DNA of 64,000 nt. It comes from an uncultured Odoribacter sp. Its GTDB lineage: Bacteria; Bacteroidota; Bacteroidia; Bacteroidales; Marinifilaceae. The notes below the pieces were generated by a model, which worked only from the letters and a program-made list of their open reading frames with translations, did no database searches and was not told the origin of the DNA. The stretch covers positions 1-64,000 of the forward strand of contig UQJP01000016.1 of the NCBI GenBank assembly GCA_900541415.1, given 5' to 3'. Below, one piece after another: positions 26,401 through 35,025 of the stretch (positions are counted from its first letter, which is position 1; every line of letters begins with the position of its first letter). The position numbers and the translations under genes were made by a program.

Positions 26401-26641
26401 TACAAATACGCCGGATCTTCCCGTCCACCAGCATCTCACAGGCGCCACATTTCCCAATGCCACAGGCAAGCGAGCGCTTCCGCCCTTCCAGGCTATGGCT
26501 ATGCACGGGGAAACCAGCCTGATGCAAAGCGGCGGCAATGGTATATCCACTCTCTGCTTGTATTTCTTTTCCATTATACCGGAAGGTCACTTTTTCCCGA
26601 ACGGGTACTTCCAGCACCGGATGGTTTACAATTTTAGACAT
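23411..26641 (-). CDS. Fused multi-cofactor FAD/iron-sulfur oxidoreductase (opine/proline/sarcosine oxidase-like)
   Basis: This 1076-residue protein joins parts that are usually separate subunits. Residues 15-85 form a [2Fe-2S] ferredoxin-like domain (Cys60, 65, 68, 80). Residues 115-430 are an NAD(P)/FAD disulfide-reductase-type domain (GAGPAG at 121, GAGNIG at 268). Residues 455-510 hold two four-Cys sets (461/467/470/474 and 495/498/501/505) for [4Fe-4S] clusters. Residues 603-655 are a BFD-like [2Fe-2S] domain (Cys606, 608, 642, 647). Residues 702-1060 are a D-amino-acid-oxidase-type FAD domain (AGGGIAGS). The same parts make up opine, proline and HCN-forming glycine dehydrogenases. It probably oxidises an amino or imino acid; the substrate is unknown. 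Confidence 0.85.
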   Translation of the reverse strand: MSKIVNHPVLEVPVREKVTFRYNGKEIQAESGYTIAAALHQAGFPVHSHSLEGRKRSLACGIGKCGACEMLVDGKIRRICITKVDGVKEVKEVEEEFGTSGRPAALPVAKKILRTSVVIVGAGPAGLAVREEFSKYGVDNILIDNNDKVGGQFTMQTHQFFFFEKEKRFGGMRGFDIAHHLAGENTDGIYLNSTVWDVLEGKRVAVKNILTDELFFVDADYLVVATGAVPFMPAFENDDLPGVYTAAVVQKMMNNEMTLLGKNVLTVGAGNIGYLTSYQLMQAGANVKAIIEAMPKEGGFPVQANRVRRLAIPILTSYTLIRAIPNKDGNGICGAVIAQCENFRPIRGTEKFIKGIDVINICTGLIPDNQLWLKGKEVFGAQCYAAGDAIRIGEGTSAVLKGRHTAMQIMRELGIKINHDDYLLLSKEYIDSQQHPEKVLGEPRLPDAERAIARGFVVADCLYGFACNPCSFACPHGAITKSSTSTVPVIDYGRCIGCMECVYQCPGLAIFGYDLKKEKLFLPVEYEVKEGEVVWLVNNNGERLGEGVVEKILHKPNKTHVARVKSQTIQAGELTKVRGFIVKDKYPEPLEFKPLLKEDPGATYICHCDDVKLEEVLKVVGDRTFISIDEIKHTTHLGMGPCRGKRCIPRLKTALRSRGIEVTGDATPRAPLSNQLTLGELHPAQKGNVYLVANRENITKIEVAALIAGGGIAGSSLFRYMAEAGLNPILVNADRGSSWRNIGGGRTAFSIPELAEIAGQNHAIFRELQSLSNIDYKPIRYISFAHDEETYKALEASKAWSKAEMIAPKQFREEISPYFNPKPRKYLSALATEDCWQATPGKVVDLLRNIGVSAGGTVLEDCRVIEAVKEGKYVNVLVQTHDQKYIEYQTEHFVNALGSGAGKLCESMGIDAGLYPVRHQAFITRRLPMLGKNGSNLDMLIDRQNYKGFSAVYGQQIAYTGQIIGCASPKLDAMRIDKNLKINTKAFLEIVSEMFVEWLPQLAGVGVQAVWAGYYTEPRYIVDPELGLFVGMRGHGFMLAQYIARMYVDKLLGRPVPEYFDKLKLHAPGLSESAFK

Positions 26642-26692
26642 AAGTTCAATGAATTAGGTTGTTAGGTTAGCAAATTAGATAAAAAAGATAAA

Positions 26693-26720
26693 AAAAAAGC
26701 TGACAAATGTCAGCTTTTTT
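26693..26720 (-). terminator. Terminator of the mazG operon
   Basis: AAAAAAGCTGAC pairs with GTCAGCTTTTTT around a 4-base loop. It ends transcription of the 26745 gene on minus. Confidence 0.88.
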
Positions 26721-26744
26721 AACAACAGATCATGTTTTACAACA

Positions 26745-27116
26745 TTATATCGTTTTCACCATTCCCGGTGTATTCACCTTTTCAAAGACAAAATATCCTT
26801 CCACCCCCTGATCGTCCGAACTCACGCCTTTAATCACCCCTTCCTCCACCAACAAACCGAACCAGCTATCCAATTCATAGCTGATCTTATATTCCGAATG
26901 GATAATATCGTATTCCGTAGCTTCCAATCTCACTTTACGCTCATGGATCTCTCCCGCCAAAAATTCCTGAATCATATAGGGTTCCTCCCCTTCCAATCTA
27001 TCGGAAAATACAATCCTACCCGACAATTTTCTTCCTTCTTGTTTCAAATACAACTCCCCTTCAGCCACTCCGTAACCATAGTGTTCCGAATATTTCCACT
27101 TACCCGTCAAATCCAT
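26745..27116 (-). CDS. Small hypothetical beta-rich protein
   Basis: I do not recognise this 123-residue protein. It begins DLTGKWKYSEHYGYG and continues as alternating beta-strands (GELYLKQEGRKLSGRIVFSD, VEGYFVFEKV). The opening W and antiparallel strands resemble lipocalin- or avidin-like small barrels. It has no signal peptide, so it should be cytoplasmic. It follows mazG after 46 bases and shares its terminator. Confidence 0.7.
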   Translation of the reverse strand: MDLTGKWKYSEHYGYGVAEGELYLKQEGRKLSGRIVFSDRLEGEEPYMIQEFLAGEIHERKVRLEATEYDIIHSEYKISYELDSWFGLLVEEGVIKGVSSDDQGVEGYFVFEKVNTPGMVKTI

Positions 27117-27162
27117 TCTTTCCTATTGCAGATTTTAAATTTCCAAATACAATACAGATGTA

Positions 27163-27960
27163 TCATTTCTTTCCCCCGGTTTCCAACGCCTTCGCCTCAT
27201 TCCACAACCCGTCCATTTCCTCCAAGGTCATTTCCTGCAATTTACGTCCTTGCTGTTTAGCCTGTTCTTCCACATAAGAAAAACGCCGGATAAATTTTTG
27301 GTTCGTTCTCTCCAAAGCATTCTCGGGATTTATCCCATATAAACGGGCGGCATTAACCACCGAAAAAAGAAAATCCCCGAATTCCTGTTCCATATTCGGC
27401 TGATCGCCCCGCTCCACTTCCTGTTCAAACTCACCCAATTCTTCTTTCACCTTTTCCCACACGTCCGCTTTATGCTTCCAGTCGAATCCTACACCCCTCA
27501 CCTTATCCTGAATACGATATGCCTTCACCAGGGCAGGTAAAGACACGGGCACTCCCTCCAACACCTGATGTTTTCTTCCCTTCTCTTTCAGTTTCAACTG
27601 TTCCCAGTTCTGCAAAACTTCCTGAGCGTCTTTCACTTTCACCTCGCCATAAATATGCGGGTGGCGGTATTTCAATTTCTCACAAATAGCTTCCAGCACA
27701 TCTGCAATATCGAATTCCCCTTTTTCCTCCCCAATCTGCGCATAAAACACCATGTGCATCAGCAAATCGCCCAATTCTTTCTTCACTTCCGCCATGTCCT
27801 GTTCCAGCACAGCATCCCCCAATTCATAAATTTCCTCAATGGAAAGCGGGCGCAACGACTCCATGGTCTGTTTCTTGTCCCAGGGGCATCCTTTACGCAA
27901 TTCCTCGATCACACAGAGCAGTTCCCCGAATGCCTCTTTCTTCTTTTCCAGATTTTTCAT
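27163..27960 (-). CDS. mazG: Nucleoside triphosphate pyrophosphohydrolase
   Basis: MazG hydrolyses NTPs and dNTPs to NMP and pyrophosphate, removing abnormal nucleotides and affecting (p)ppGpp levels. The motifs GCPWDKKQTMESL, the EExxD-type EELGDAVLEQ and KELGDLLMHMVFY occur in the first repeat, with VKEELGEFEQEV and EQEFGDFLFSVVNAARL in the second. I take the ATG at 27960 (MKNLEKKK) because the promoter box TATTTTTG (28011-28004) lies inside the longer open frame. It leads a two-gene operon with the small protein at 26745. Confidence 0.93.
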   Translation of the reverse strand: MKNLEKKKEAFGELLCVIEELRKGCPWDKKQTMESLRPLSIEEIYELGDAVLEQDMAEVKKELGDLLMHMVFYAQIGEEKGEFDIADVLEAICEKLKYRHPHIYGEVKVKDAQEVLQNWEQLKLKEKGRKHQVLEGVPVSLPALVKAYRIQDKVRGVGFDWKHKADVWEKVKEELGEFEQEVERGDQPNMEQEFGDFLFSVVNAARLYGINPENALERTNQKFIRRFSYVEEQAKQQGRKLQEMTLEEMDGLWNEAKALETGGKK

Positions 27961-28003
27961 AACTTGGATTTTAAAGTCCCGTTTTTTTCGTAATTTGCAC
28001 ATG

Positions 28004-28011
28004 CAAAAATA
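28004..28011 (-). promoter_or_regulatory. mazG -7 box
   Basis: TATTTTTG followed by C on the minus strand, 43 bases upstream of the chosen mazG ATG. A short palindrome TTTGCACATGCAAA overlaps it. Confidence 0.55.
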
Positions 28012-28031
28012 AGGTATTTATTTGAAGATTC

Positions 28032-29051
28032 ATGATCGAGAAAAGAATAAGTATAGGAAATATAGATCCCATTGATTTTTATGGAGTTAACAACTCAAAA
28101 TTTAACCTCTTAAAAGATTATTTTCCCAAACTGAAGATCACTGCCCGCGGCGATGAAATCATTATTCAGGGCGAGATCGGCGACATCGAATTACTCAGCG
28201 GCAAAATTGCCGCCCTTCTGGAACATTACCACCGCTACAATATGCTGACCGTGGCAAACCTGAAACGGATCATTCTGGAAGATAACATTGTTGCCGATCC
28301 GGAAGATGCCGATTCGATCATTCTTTTCGGCAATGCCGGGAAAATTATCCGGGCGCGCACGGCCAACCAGCGTAAACTGGTCGATCTTTCCAAAAACAAC
28401 GATCTTTTATTTGCAACCGGGCCTGCCGGATCGGGCAAGACCTACACGGCAATAGCCCTCGCTGTGCGCGCTTTGCGCAACCGCGAAGTGAAACGTATTG
28501 TCCTAAGCCGACCCGCCGTGGAAGCAGGCGAAAGCCTCGGATTCCTGCCGGGCGACATGAAAGAAAAAGTAGATCCTTACCTGCAACCGCTCTATGATGC
28601 CCTGCTGGATATGATCCCTGCGAAAAAGCTGGAAGAATATCTGGAAAGCGAAGTGATACAAATCGCCCCGCTTGCCTATATGCGCGGACGTACCCTGAAT
28701 GACTCATTCGTGATATTGGACGAAGCCCAAAACACCACCCGCAACCAGTTGAAAATGTTCCTGACCCGTATGGGGGTGAGTGCAAAATTCGTGGTAACGG
28801 GCGATATGAGCCAGATCGACCTGCCCCGCCGCAGCGATTCCGGATTGACGCATGCTTTCAAACTATTGCAAAAGATCAAAGGAATAGCATTCGTTGAATT
28901 TAATTCCAGCGACATTGTCCGCCACCGCCTGGTGAAAGACATCGTAAAAGCCTATGACAAGGAAGCGGAACAGGATACCCAACAAGAAAATAAAAATATC
29001 AGAATATCACTAAATAATCAAAACAAGGCAAGTGCGTTGCCTGAAACGTAA
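28032..29051 (+). CDS. phoH: PhoH-family ATPase
   Basis: The PhoH ATPase core occupies about residues 105-310, with Walker [14 protein letters not shown], Walker [14 protein letters not shown] and the arginine-containing [11 protein letters not shown] block. The N-terminal third resembles the small domain of the PhoL/YbeZ branch. PhoH proteins are linked to RNA metabolism and, with endonuclease YbeY, to ribosome maturation. The C-terminal 25 residues are polar and rich in Gln and Asn. purC follows after 20 bases and is probably co-transcribed. Confidence 0.92.
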   Translation: MIEKRISIGNIDPIDFYGVNNSKFNLLKDYFPKLKITARGDEIIIQGEIGDIELLSGKIAALLEHYHRYNMLTVANLKRIILEDNIVADPEDADSIILFGNAGKIIRARTANQRKLVDLSKNNDLLFATGPAGSGKTYTAIALAVRALRNREVKRIVLSRPAVEAGESLGFLPGDMKEKVDPYLQPLYDALLDMIPAKKLEEYLESEVIQIAPLAYMRGRTLNDSFVILDEAQNTTRNQLKMFLTRMGVSAKFVVTGDMSQIDLPRRSDSGLTHAFKLLQKIKGIAFVEFNSSDIVRHRLVKDIVKAYDKEAEQDTQQENKNIRISLNNQNKASALPET

Positions 29052-29071
29052 AACATTTAACAAAAACAAGT

Positions 29072-30019
29072 ATGGAAGCTATCGTAAAAACAGATTTCCA
29101 GTTTCCGGGACAAAAAAGCCTCTACATAGGGAAAGTTCGCGATGTGTATAATATTGACGACAAATACCTTGTGATGGTTGTGTCCGACCGTATCTCCGCT
29201 TTCGATGTCGTACTACCTAAAGGTGTACCCTATAAAGGCCAGGTACTGAACCAAATCGCCGAAAAATTTTTGGACGCAACATCCGACATCGTTCCCAATT
29301 GGAAAATTGCTTCTCCCGACCCTATGGTAACCGTAGGTCACATGTGCGAACCTTTTAAAGTGGAAATGGTGATCCGGGGTTATCTCACCGGAAGTTCCTG
29401 GCGTTCTTACAAAGCAGGCGAACGTACCCTGTGCGGCATTCCATTACCCGACGGAATGAAGGAAAACCAAAAGTTCCCGACCCCGCTCATCACTCCGACA
29501 ACAAAAGCCGACGAGGGACACGATGAAAACATCTCTAAAGAAGAAATCATCGCACAGGGATTGGTAAGCCGCGAGGATTACGAGCTCCTTGAAAAATATA
29601 CAATGGCATTGTTCCGGCGCGGAACGGAAATGGCTGCCGAAAAGGGACTGATTCTGGTGGACACCAAATATGAATTTGGGAAAAAAGACGGAAAGATCTA
29701 TCTGATCGACGAAATCCACACCCCCGATTCATCCCGTTATTTCTATGCCGAAGGCTATGAAGAACGTTTCCGGAAAGGTGAAAAACAAAAACAGCTTTCC
29801 AAAGAATTTGTTCGGGAATGGCTGATGGAAAACGGTTTCCAGGGACAAACAGGACAGAAAGTGCCCGAAATGACTCCCGCCGTAGTGGAAGGCATCACCG
29901 AACGCTATATCGAACTGTATGAAAAAATCACCGGACACAAATTTGTGAAAGGTGAAGGAACAAACGTACTGAAACGTATTGAAGACAATGTAACAGCTTG
30001 CCTGAAAACATTAAAATAA
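29072..30019 (+). CDS. purC: SAICAR synthetase
   Basis: PurC joins aspartate to CAIR with ATP, making SAICAR in purine synthesis. It contains [11 protein letters not shown] and [10 protein letters not shown] near the N-terminus, [32 protein letters not shown] and [13 protein letters not shown]. The 315-residue length is of the longer type common in Bacteroidota. It ends with a strong terminator. No other pur gene lies in the window. Confidence 0.96.
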   Translation: MEAIVKTDFQFPGQKSLYIGKVRDVYNIDDKYLVMVVSDRISAFDVVLPKGVPYKGQVLNQIAEKFLDATSDIVPNWKIASPDPMVTVGHMCEPFKVEMVIRGYLTGSSWRSYKAGERTLCGIPLPDGMKENQKFPTPLITPTTKADEGHDENISKEEIIAQGLVSREDYELLEKYTMALFRRGTEMAAEKGLILVDTKYEFGKKDGKIYLIDEIHTPDSSRYFYAEGYEERFRKGEKQKQLSKEFVREWLMENGFQGQTGQKVPEMTPAVVEGITERYIELYEKITGHKFVKGEGTNVLKRIEDNVTACLKTLK

Positions 30020-30034
30020 TTGGTTTGTTCAAAT

Positions 30035-30064
30035 AAAATCCCCGGAAAAATTTCCGGGGATTTT
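30035..30064 (+). terminator. Terminator after purC
   Basis: AAAATCCCCGGAAA pairs with TTTCCGGGGATTTT around a 2-base loop. The T-run completes it, and the symmetry lets it work on both strands. Confidence 0.9.
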
Positions 30065-30125
30065 AATATCAATTTATAAAGGGAATTCATCCTTATGATA
30101 AGTTTACTCCCCATCATTTTCACTT

Positions 30126-30881
30126 TTATTCTTTCGGCAGGGGATATAAATCGCGAAGCAGGCAAATCAGCTTGCTGCCCGTCGCCTTTTCTTCCAGATT
30201 CATATAATAATAACGAATCCCAATATCTCTCATCTTAGCCATAGTGCCCAATTGGAAAAAATGGCCGAACATAGACAAAAGCTCCCCACTGCTCCCGCTC
30301 ATATCGAAAGCATATTCCACCGGAGCGCCTTCTTTTTTATATACGATATTTACAAACGGCTTACCTTCCACAACGGCAAATTTGTAAGTTCCTTTAAAAC
30401 GCAACACAGGCTCGTCGGCTACTCCTGTTCTTCCGAACGCCAGAAAATCTTTCGATTCATTTTTCACAAAAAACAAATAATCGTTTCTTTGAAAAATCAC
30501 ACTATCCGTCTTTACCACCTCGAATCCGAGGCTAAACTCGGTCACCGTAATCTGTAAATCCACCTTTTCTCCGGAAACATTATCTTTCACCGACACAACC
30601 GCCTCCCCCATTCCGTTTCCGAAAAGATATAAGTTTCCAAAACCGACCGAACTATCGGTAATATTGGCAGATGCCTTCACCACCGTCGTATCGCTGGAAT
30701 GAACAACATAATCCTTATTACCCGAACGGAAAGGAACACTCGAAGTCATTCCCTCCCGGACTTCATACGCATCCTTTTCAAAGGTAAGGGTATAAATCCG
30801 GGGAATCTCATCATTGGTACAGGCACCGAAAAGCACACACAGTAAAATCGGAAATATTCCTTGTAACTTCTGCAATTTCAT
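30126..30881 (-). CDS. Hypothetical lipoprotein
   Basis: A signal peptide with lipobox LFGAC (Cys near residue 21) precedes an Ig-like domain (about 30-115, with YEVREGMTSSVPFRSG and GEAVVSVKDNVSGEKV) and a second beta-rich part of unknown type (about 115-251). It is probably on the outer or inner membrane. It follows menG after 43 bases, so the two may share an mRNA, though a functional link is not evident. Confidence 0.7.
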   Translation of the reverse strand: MKLQKLQGIFPILLCVLFGACTNDEIPRIYTLTFEKDAYEVREGMTSSVPFRSGNKDYVVHSSDTTVVKASANITDSSVGFGNLYLFGNGMGEAVVSVKDNVSGEKVDLQITVTEFSLGFEVVKTDSVIFQRNDYLFFVKNESKDFLAFGRTGVADEPVLRFKGTYKFAVVEGKPFVNIVYKKEGAPVEYAFDMSGSSGELLSMFGHFFQLGTMAKMRDIGIRYYYMNLEEKATGSKLICLLRDLYPLPKE

Positions 30882-30924
30882 GATAAAACACGTTAATCGA
30901 TAAACATCATTCCCATAACACGCC

Positions 30925-31617
30925 TCACTTCACCCCGATATAAATACTGGCAATACCGAAAGTCAACTTCCGTTGTGTGGCCTGTTCAAAACCGCACCCC
31001 TTCAATATATCCAGAAACGCTTGCCCTTGCGGAAACTTCATCACCGATTCAGGTAAATAAGTGTAAGCCCCCTTGTTGCCGGAAATCCAGCCTCCCAACA
31101 CAGGCAGAATATGCCTGAAATAAAATTTATAAAGCTGTTTCATCGGAAAATGTTCAGGCATGGAAAATTCTAAGATAACGACCTTTCCTCCCTTTTTTAG
31201 CACTCGTTGCATTTCCCTCAGCCCGGCTTCCAGATGCTCGAAGTTCCGGACACCGAACGCCACCGTCACCACATCAAAATGCTCATCCTCAAACTCAATT
31301 TGTTCGCTGTCTCCCGCCTGCAAAGTGATATGAGGAGTAAGTCCCAGGTTATCCACTTTCTTTTGTCCGATAGCCACCATGTTCGCTGAAATATCGATCC
31401 CGGTCACCTTTTGTACCCCTGCCCGGTAGGCTGCAATCGAAAAATCTCCAGTCCCACAGGCAACGTCCAGCAACTCCCCTTTTTCTTCCGGCCGGATATA
31501 TCCGATGGCTTTGCGCCTCCATCTTTTATCGATGTTCAGCGACAAAAAATGATTCAACAGATCGTATTTCGGCGCAATGTCATTAAAAATTTCCTTTACA
31601 GCTTCTTTCTTTGCCAT
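30925..31617 (-). CDS. menG: Demethylmenaquinone methyltransferase
   Basis: MenG (UbiE) transfers a methyl group from SAM to demethylmenaquinone, the last step of menaquinone synthesis. Class I methyltransferase motifs are clear: LLDVACGTGDFSIAA, DSEQIEFEDEHFDVVTVAFGVRNFE and RVLKKGGKVVILEFS. The N-terminal IFNDIAPKYDLLNHFLSL and the 230-residue length are typical. MenA is encoded at 15383. Confidence 0.95.
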   Translation of the reverse strand: MAKKEAVKEIFNDIAPKYDLLNHFLSLNIDKRWRRKAIGYIRPEEKGELLDVACGTGDFSIAAYRAGVQKVTGIDISANMVAIGQKKVDNLGLTPHITLQAGDSEQIEFEDEHFDVVTVAFGVRNFEHLEAGLREMQRVLKKGGKVVILEFSMPEHFPMKQLYKFYFRHILPVLGGWISGNKGAYTYLPESVMKFPQGQAFLDILKGCGFEQATQRKLTFGIASIYIGVK

Positions 31618-31785
31618 CTTTATCCTTATAAATTCCTCACCCGGAATCGGGCATCACAAAACTAAACAACAATTCATATTCCGGAAAACTTTTCTGCCGT
31701 ATTTTCCTGTCCCGCCCCTTCTTAGCTTCCTTCCAATCTATTTCTTCGTAAATACTTCTGCCGGAACAGATGAATATATAAAACA

Positions 31786-31822
31786 TTCAGGGCAACAAGC
31801 CTGAAATGCTTATTGCCCTGAA
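31786..31822 (-). terminator. Terminator after first PUR-domain gene
   Basis: TTCAGGGCAA and TTGCCCTGAA form a perfect 10-bp stem, followed on the minus strand by TGTTTTAT. Confidence 0.75.
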
Positions 31823-31840
31823 CGTTCAATTTTTTCTTCC

Positions 31841-32140
31841 TTATTCGTTGGGGAACTTTCCTTCCAAAGCAGCCTTTACAACAGCAACAGCCTCTTCAAG
31901 CCCTTCCGCGAATTTTTCAAAATCTTCCTTATATAAGAATATTTTATGCTTTTCGTAACTTGAATTACCGTCTTTGTCGAACTTCTTTTTGCTTTCGGTA
32001 ACGGTCAGATAATAATCATTATTACGGGTAGCTTTCACATCAAAGAAATAGGTTCTCTTACCAGCCTTTACAGCTTTGGAATAAATCTCCTCTCTATCTT
32101 CATTCATTCCAAAATCCTCATTTTTTTCGTATCCTTCCAT
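31841..32140 (-). CDS. PUR-domain nucleic-acid-binding protein (DUF3276), copy 1
   Basis: The 99-residue protein belongs to the DUF3276/PUR family, related to PUR-alpha repeats and the Borrelia single-repeat protein that bind DNA or RNA. Key blocks are IYSKAVKAGKRTYFFDVKAT, NDYYLTVTESKKKF and HKIFLYKEDFEKF. I start it at 32140 (MEGYEKNE), matching the start of the second copy at 49335; an upstream in-frame start would overlap the TACATTTG box (32178-32171). It is monocistronic. Confidence 0.88.
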   Translation of the reverse strand: MEGYEKNEDFGMNEDREEIYSKAVKAGKRTYFFDVKATRNNDYYLTVTESKKKFDKDGNSSYEKHKIFLYKEDFEKFAEGLEEAVAVVKAALEGKFPNE

Positions 32141-32170
32141 GTCTTTCAAATTATATTCAACTTTCTGTGC

Positions 32171-32178
32171 CAAATGTA
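32171..32178 (-). promoter_or_regulatory. PUR copy 1 -7 box
   Basis: TACATTTG on the minus strand, 30 bases upstream of the ATG. The second PUR copy has the same octamer about 36 bases upstream of its own ATG. Confidence 0.6.
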
Positions 32179-32254
32179 GAAAAATCCTAAGAAACAAAAC
32201 CATATTTTAAGGATTTTTTTCACAGAAATCTGTAACACCGCTATTTTTATACCC

Positions 32255-32262
32255 TATCTTTG
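32255..32262 (+). promoter_or_regulatory. -7 box for small membrane protein
   Basis: TATCTTTG on plus, 21 bases upstream of the ATG at 32284. Confidence 0.65.
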
Positions 32263-32283
32263 TGTTAAATCAAATTACAACGT

Positions 32284-32496
32284 ATGTTTATCACTCTGTT
32301 CATTATCGTTCTCATTCTTATAGGCCTGGCCTTGATAGGCTTAGGAATAGGTATACTGTTAAAAAAGAATGGAAAATTTCCTGACACCCACATCGGGCGC
32401 AATAAGGCCATGCGTGAACGGGGTATCGATTGTGCCAACACCACCGACCGTAAAGAACGGGAAAATTATCGTCCAACCCATATCGATGAAGACTGA
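32284..32496 (+). CDS. Small single-pass membrane protein
   Basis: The 70-residue protein has one membrane helix (about residues 2-27) and a basic, polar cytoplasmic tail with KFPDTHIGRNKAMRERGIDC and a second block ending RPTHIDED. I believe similar short proteins with a THIG-NKAM-RGI block occur in other Bacteroidota, but no function is known. The tail has a single Cys and two His. It has a consensus promoter and lies divergent from a PUR-domain gene, so it appears to be a real gene. Confidence 0.7.
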   Translation: MFITLFIIVLILIGLALIGLGIGILLKKNGKFPDTHIGRNKAMRERGIDCANTTDRKERENYRPTHIDED

Positions 32497-32610
32497 CCCA
32501 CACCAAAAACTTTTTCAATCACAGGGCAAGCAACCTTCTATCCGGGGAATCTTTCCCGTTCGGCAGGAATTTTTTTCACTCAATTCTTAGAACAGTAACC
32601 CCCAGGAACA

Positions 32611-34917
32611 TCACTCGTTTTTCAGGGATTTGACCGGATTAGCGATCGCCGCTTTAATACTTTGCCAACTGATCATTACCAGTGCAACAATCGAAATTCC
32701 TATTCCCACCAGAAGAAACAGCCACCATCCCATGCTTACCCGGTATGGATAGGCTTCCAACCAGCTGTTCATAACATACCAGGCCAAAGGACAAGCCAAA
32801 ACAAAAGCCACTCCCACCCATTTCATAAAACTCCGAATCAAAATACTCAACACTTCATATACCGTAGCACCGTTCACCCGGCGAATCCCGATCTCCTTCA
32901 TCCGCTGGCTGATATAATAAGTAGCCATAGCCAAAATACCCATCATGGCCAAAATCACGGCTACAACCGCAAAATAACCGATCAACCGGGCCTGTCGTTC
33001 ATTAGGTGCATACCATTGATTGATCGTATCATCCATAAATCCACCCTCAACAGGAATTCCACCGATAAACTGGCTGTAAGTTTTAGTCACATTACGGTAG
33101 GTTTCCGCAGCATTATATCCGTCTATCTTCACCAGTATTTTCCACGGCGAGTCATCCGTCAAAGGCATAATCATCGCCGGACCGACTTTTTCCGTCAAGT
33201 GCCGGAAATGAAAATCTTTTACAATTCCCAGCACAGGAACATCACTATCATACATATTAAATTTTGTGGGTGTATCTTCAAGTCCCAGTTCCTTCACTCC
33301 TGTTTCATTCAAATATACTCCTTCGGGCGACATCGCCACAGAAGTGCTGCGAACCGGAATATCCATTATTTTAAAGAAGAAGGAATCCACCTTAAACACC
33401 TGAAAACTTACCGGACGGCCATTATTTTCAAATGAACTGTTATTTCCTCCGTCCATCGGAGAACCCTGTACGAAAGAAACGTATCTCACTCCGGGCAAAC
33501 TCATAAATTCATTCCGTAATGCCTCCTTTTGGGAAAAAGAAATATTGCTCTGCAACCAAATCACATTTTCTTTGTCAAATCCCAAGTTGTAATTCTTCAA
33601 ATAATCGGTTTGCCTGATAATAACCAAAGTACAAATAATCAAAACAATACTCACAGTATACTGAAAACAGATCAATATTTTTCCATACGTACCTCTGACT
33701 TCTCTCCTGAAAACACCTTTCACCACATCTATCGGATTAAAACGTATGATCGCCATAGCCGGAACAGCTCCCGAAATAAATCCCAACCCTCCTATGGCAA
33801 ACAACACGGTAATCACAACTTCCCAGGTAAGCTGGCGGGATAAATCGATATTTGCCCCTAAGACTTCGTTAAACAAGGGTCTCGCCAGATAAGCAAATCC
33901 AACCGCAATGAAAAAAGCCAGAAAACAAAGAGCGATCGACTCTGTTACAAATTGCCTGAACAAAGCTCCGTTCGTGATACCCACCAGTTTTTTAACCGCT
34001 GCTTCTTTTGCCCGGAAACCCACACGCGCCATCGATAAGTTATTATAATTAATCAAAGCCAAAAACAAAATTGATAACACAATAGCCGTTAGGATAAACA
34101 CAAAAGTCTTATTATTTCCATGTGCTCCCGAGCCGCTTTTTCCTCCCCAATAAACAGTCGTCAAAGGTTCAAAACTAAATTCTTTCTGAAACCCTCCCAC
34201 ATACATCCAATAATCTTTCTTAAAATCCTCCAGAATCAATTCTTCTTTAGGCTTCAGGTCTGTTCCAGGACGTGCCATAACATAAAGGGCAAAAGAACTG
34301 TTACCGTTCGACTGCAACACTTCTTTGCTTCCCCACAAAATTCCAAGATAATCGAAACGCAGAAACATATCTGCCCGGTTAAAATGGGTATTATCCGGAA
34401 TATCCTCTACAACTCCCGACACAATGAGCGACCGCCCCTCATTTATCAATGTCTCACCGACAACATCTTCTTTCCCAAAAATTTTTAAGGCATACGCCCG
34501 TGTCAATACCACCCTGTTGCGGGTTGTCAGAAGCTCAGCAGCATTCCCGTCTAATAAAGAAAAAGAAAACATTTTAAAAAAAGTGGAATCCACCAGCATG
34601 ACCTGACCAATAATTTTTTCCTGTTTGTCATTATCGATCAGGATTGCATTTTCATACACCCGTGTATAGCATTCGATCTCCGGATATTTATTCTTCAACT
34701 GTTCGCCGATCAGCGGACCGAAATGACTTCCCTGTCCACTCACAGCCCGGTAAATCCGGTTTTTATTTACATGAAATTCATCTACCGAAAATTCCTGCCT
34801 TATATAGGCCGACAGCAAAATAACAAACATCAGAGCCATCCCAAAGCCCAAAACGGTTACGACGGAATAAAGCTTATTTCTCCAAAGGTTTCGTATAAAA
34901 AGTTTCAAATCAGACAT
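32611..34917 (-). CDS. FtsX/MacB-type ABC permease without adjacent ATPase
   Basis: The protein has the MacB-like plan duplicated as in Bacteroidota DUF-type permeases: an N-terminal helix (about 15-38), a large periplasmic domain (about 40-270), three helices (about 280-410), another helix near 425, a second periplasmic domain (about 450-640) and three final helices. The FtsX cores read NYNNLSMARVGFRAKEAAVKKL and, in the second half, ISQRMKEIGIRRVNGA. Such mechanotransmission permeases need an ATPase; none is adjacent. The upstream region carries a probable sigma-54 promoter, so expression is likely signal-dependent. Confidence 0.88.
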   Translation of the reverse strand: MSDLKLFIRNLWRNKLYSVVTVLGFGMALMFVILLSAYIRQEFSVDEFHVNKNRIYRAVSGQGSHFGPLIGEQLKNKYPEIECYTRVYENAILIDNDKQEKIIGQVMLVDSTFFKMFSFSLLDGNAAELLTTRNRVVLTRAYALKIFGKEDVVGETLINEGRSLIVSGVVEDIPDNTHFNRADMFLRFDYLGILWGSKEVLQSNGNSSFALYVMARPGTDLKPKEELILEDFKKDYWMYVGGFQKEFSFEPLTTVYWGGKSGSGAHGNNKTFVFILTAIVLSILFLALINYNNLSMARVGFRAKEAAVKKLVGITNGALFRQFVTESIALCFLAFFIAVGFAYLARPLFNEVLGANIDLSRQLTWEVVITVLFAIGGLGFISGAVPAMAIIRFNPIDVVKGVFRREVRGTYGKILICFQYTVSIVLIICTLVIIRQTDYLKNYNLGFDKENVIWLQSNISFSQKEALRNEFMSLPGVRYVSFVQGSPMDGGNNSSFENNGRPVSFQVFKVDSFFFKIMDIPVRSTSVAMSPEGVYLNETGVKELGLEDTPTKFNMYDSDVPVLGIVKDFHFRHLTEKVGPAMIMPLTDDSPWKILVKIDGYNAAETYRNVTKTYSQFIGGIPVEGGFMDDTINQWYAPNERQARLIGYFAVVAVILAMMGILAMATYYISQRMKEIGIRRVNGATVYEVLSILIRSFMKWVGVAFVLACPLAWYVMNSWLEAYPYRVSMGWWLFLLVGIGISIVALVMISWQSIKAAIANPVKSLKNE

Positions 34918-34953
34918 AATATTTTTTTAATATGAATTAATGCTATACCATTA

Positions 34954-34970
34954 ATCAAGAGGCGTGCCAA
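34954..34970 (-). promoter_or_regulatory. Probable sigma-54 (-24/-12) promoter
   Basis: The minus strand reads TTGGCACG-CCTC-TTGAT. The consensus is YTGGCACG-N4-TTGCW, so all of the -24 element matches, the spacing is exact and only one base of the -12 element differs (A for C). The expected start site near 34943 gives a short leader before the ATG at 34917. Confidence 0.6.
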
Positions 34971-35025
34971 ATAGCATAAATCAGTAGATAACAACGATAT
35001 ACAAAGAAAAAACAGATCGACTGAG

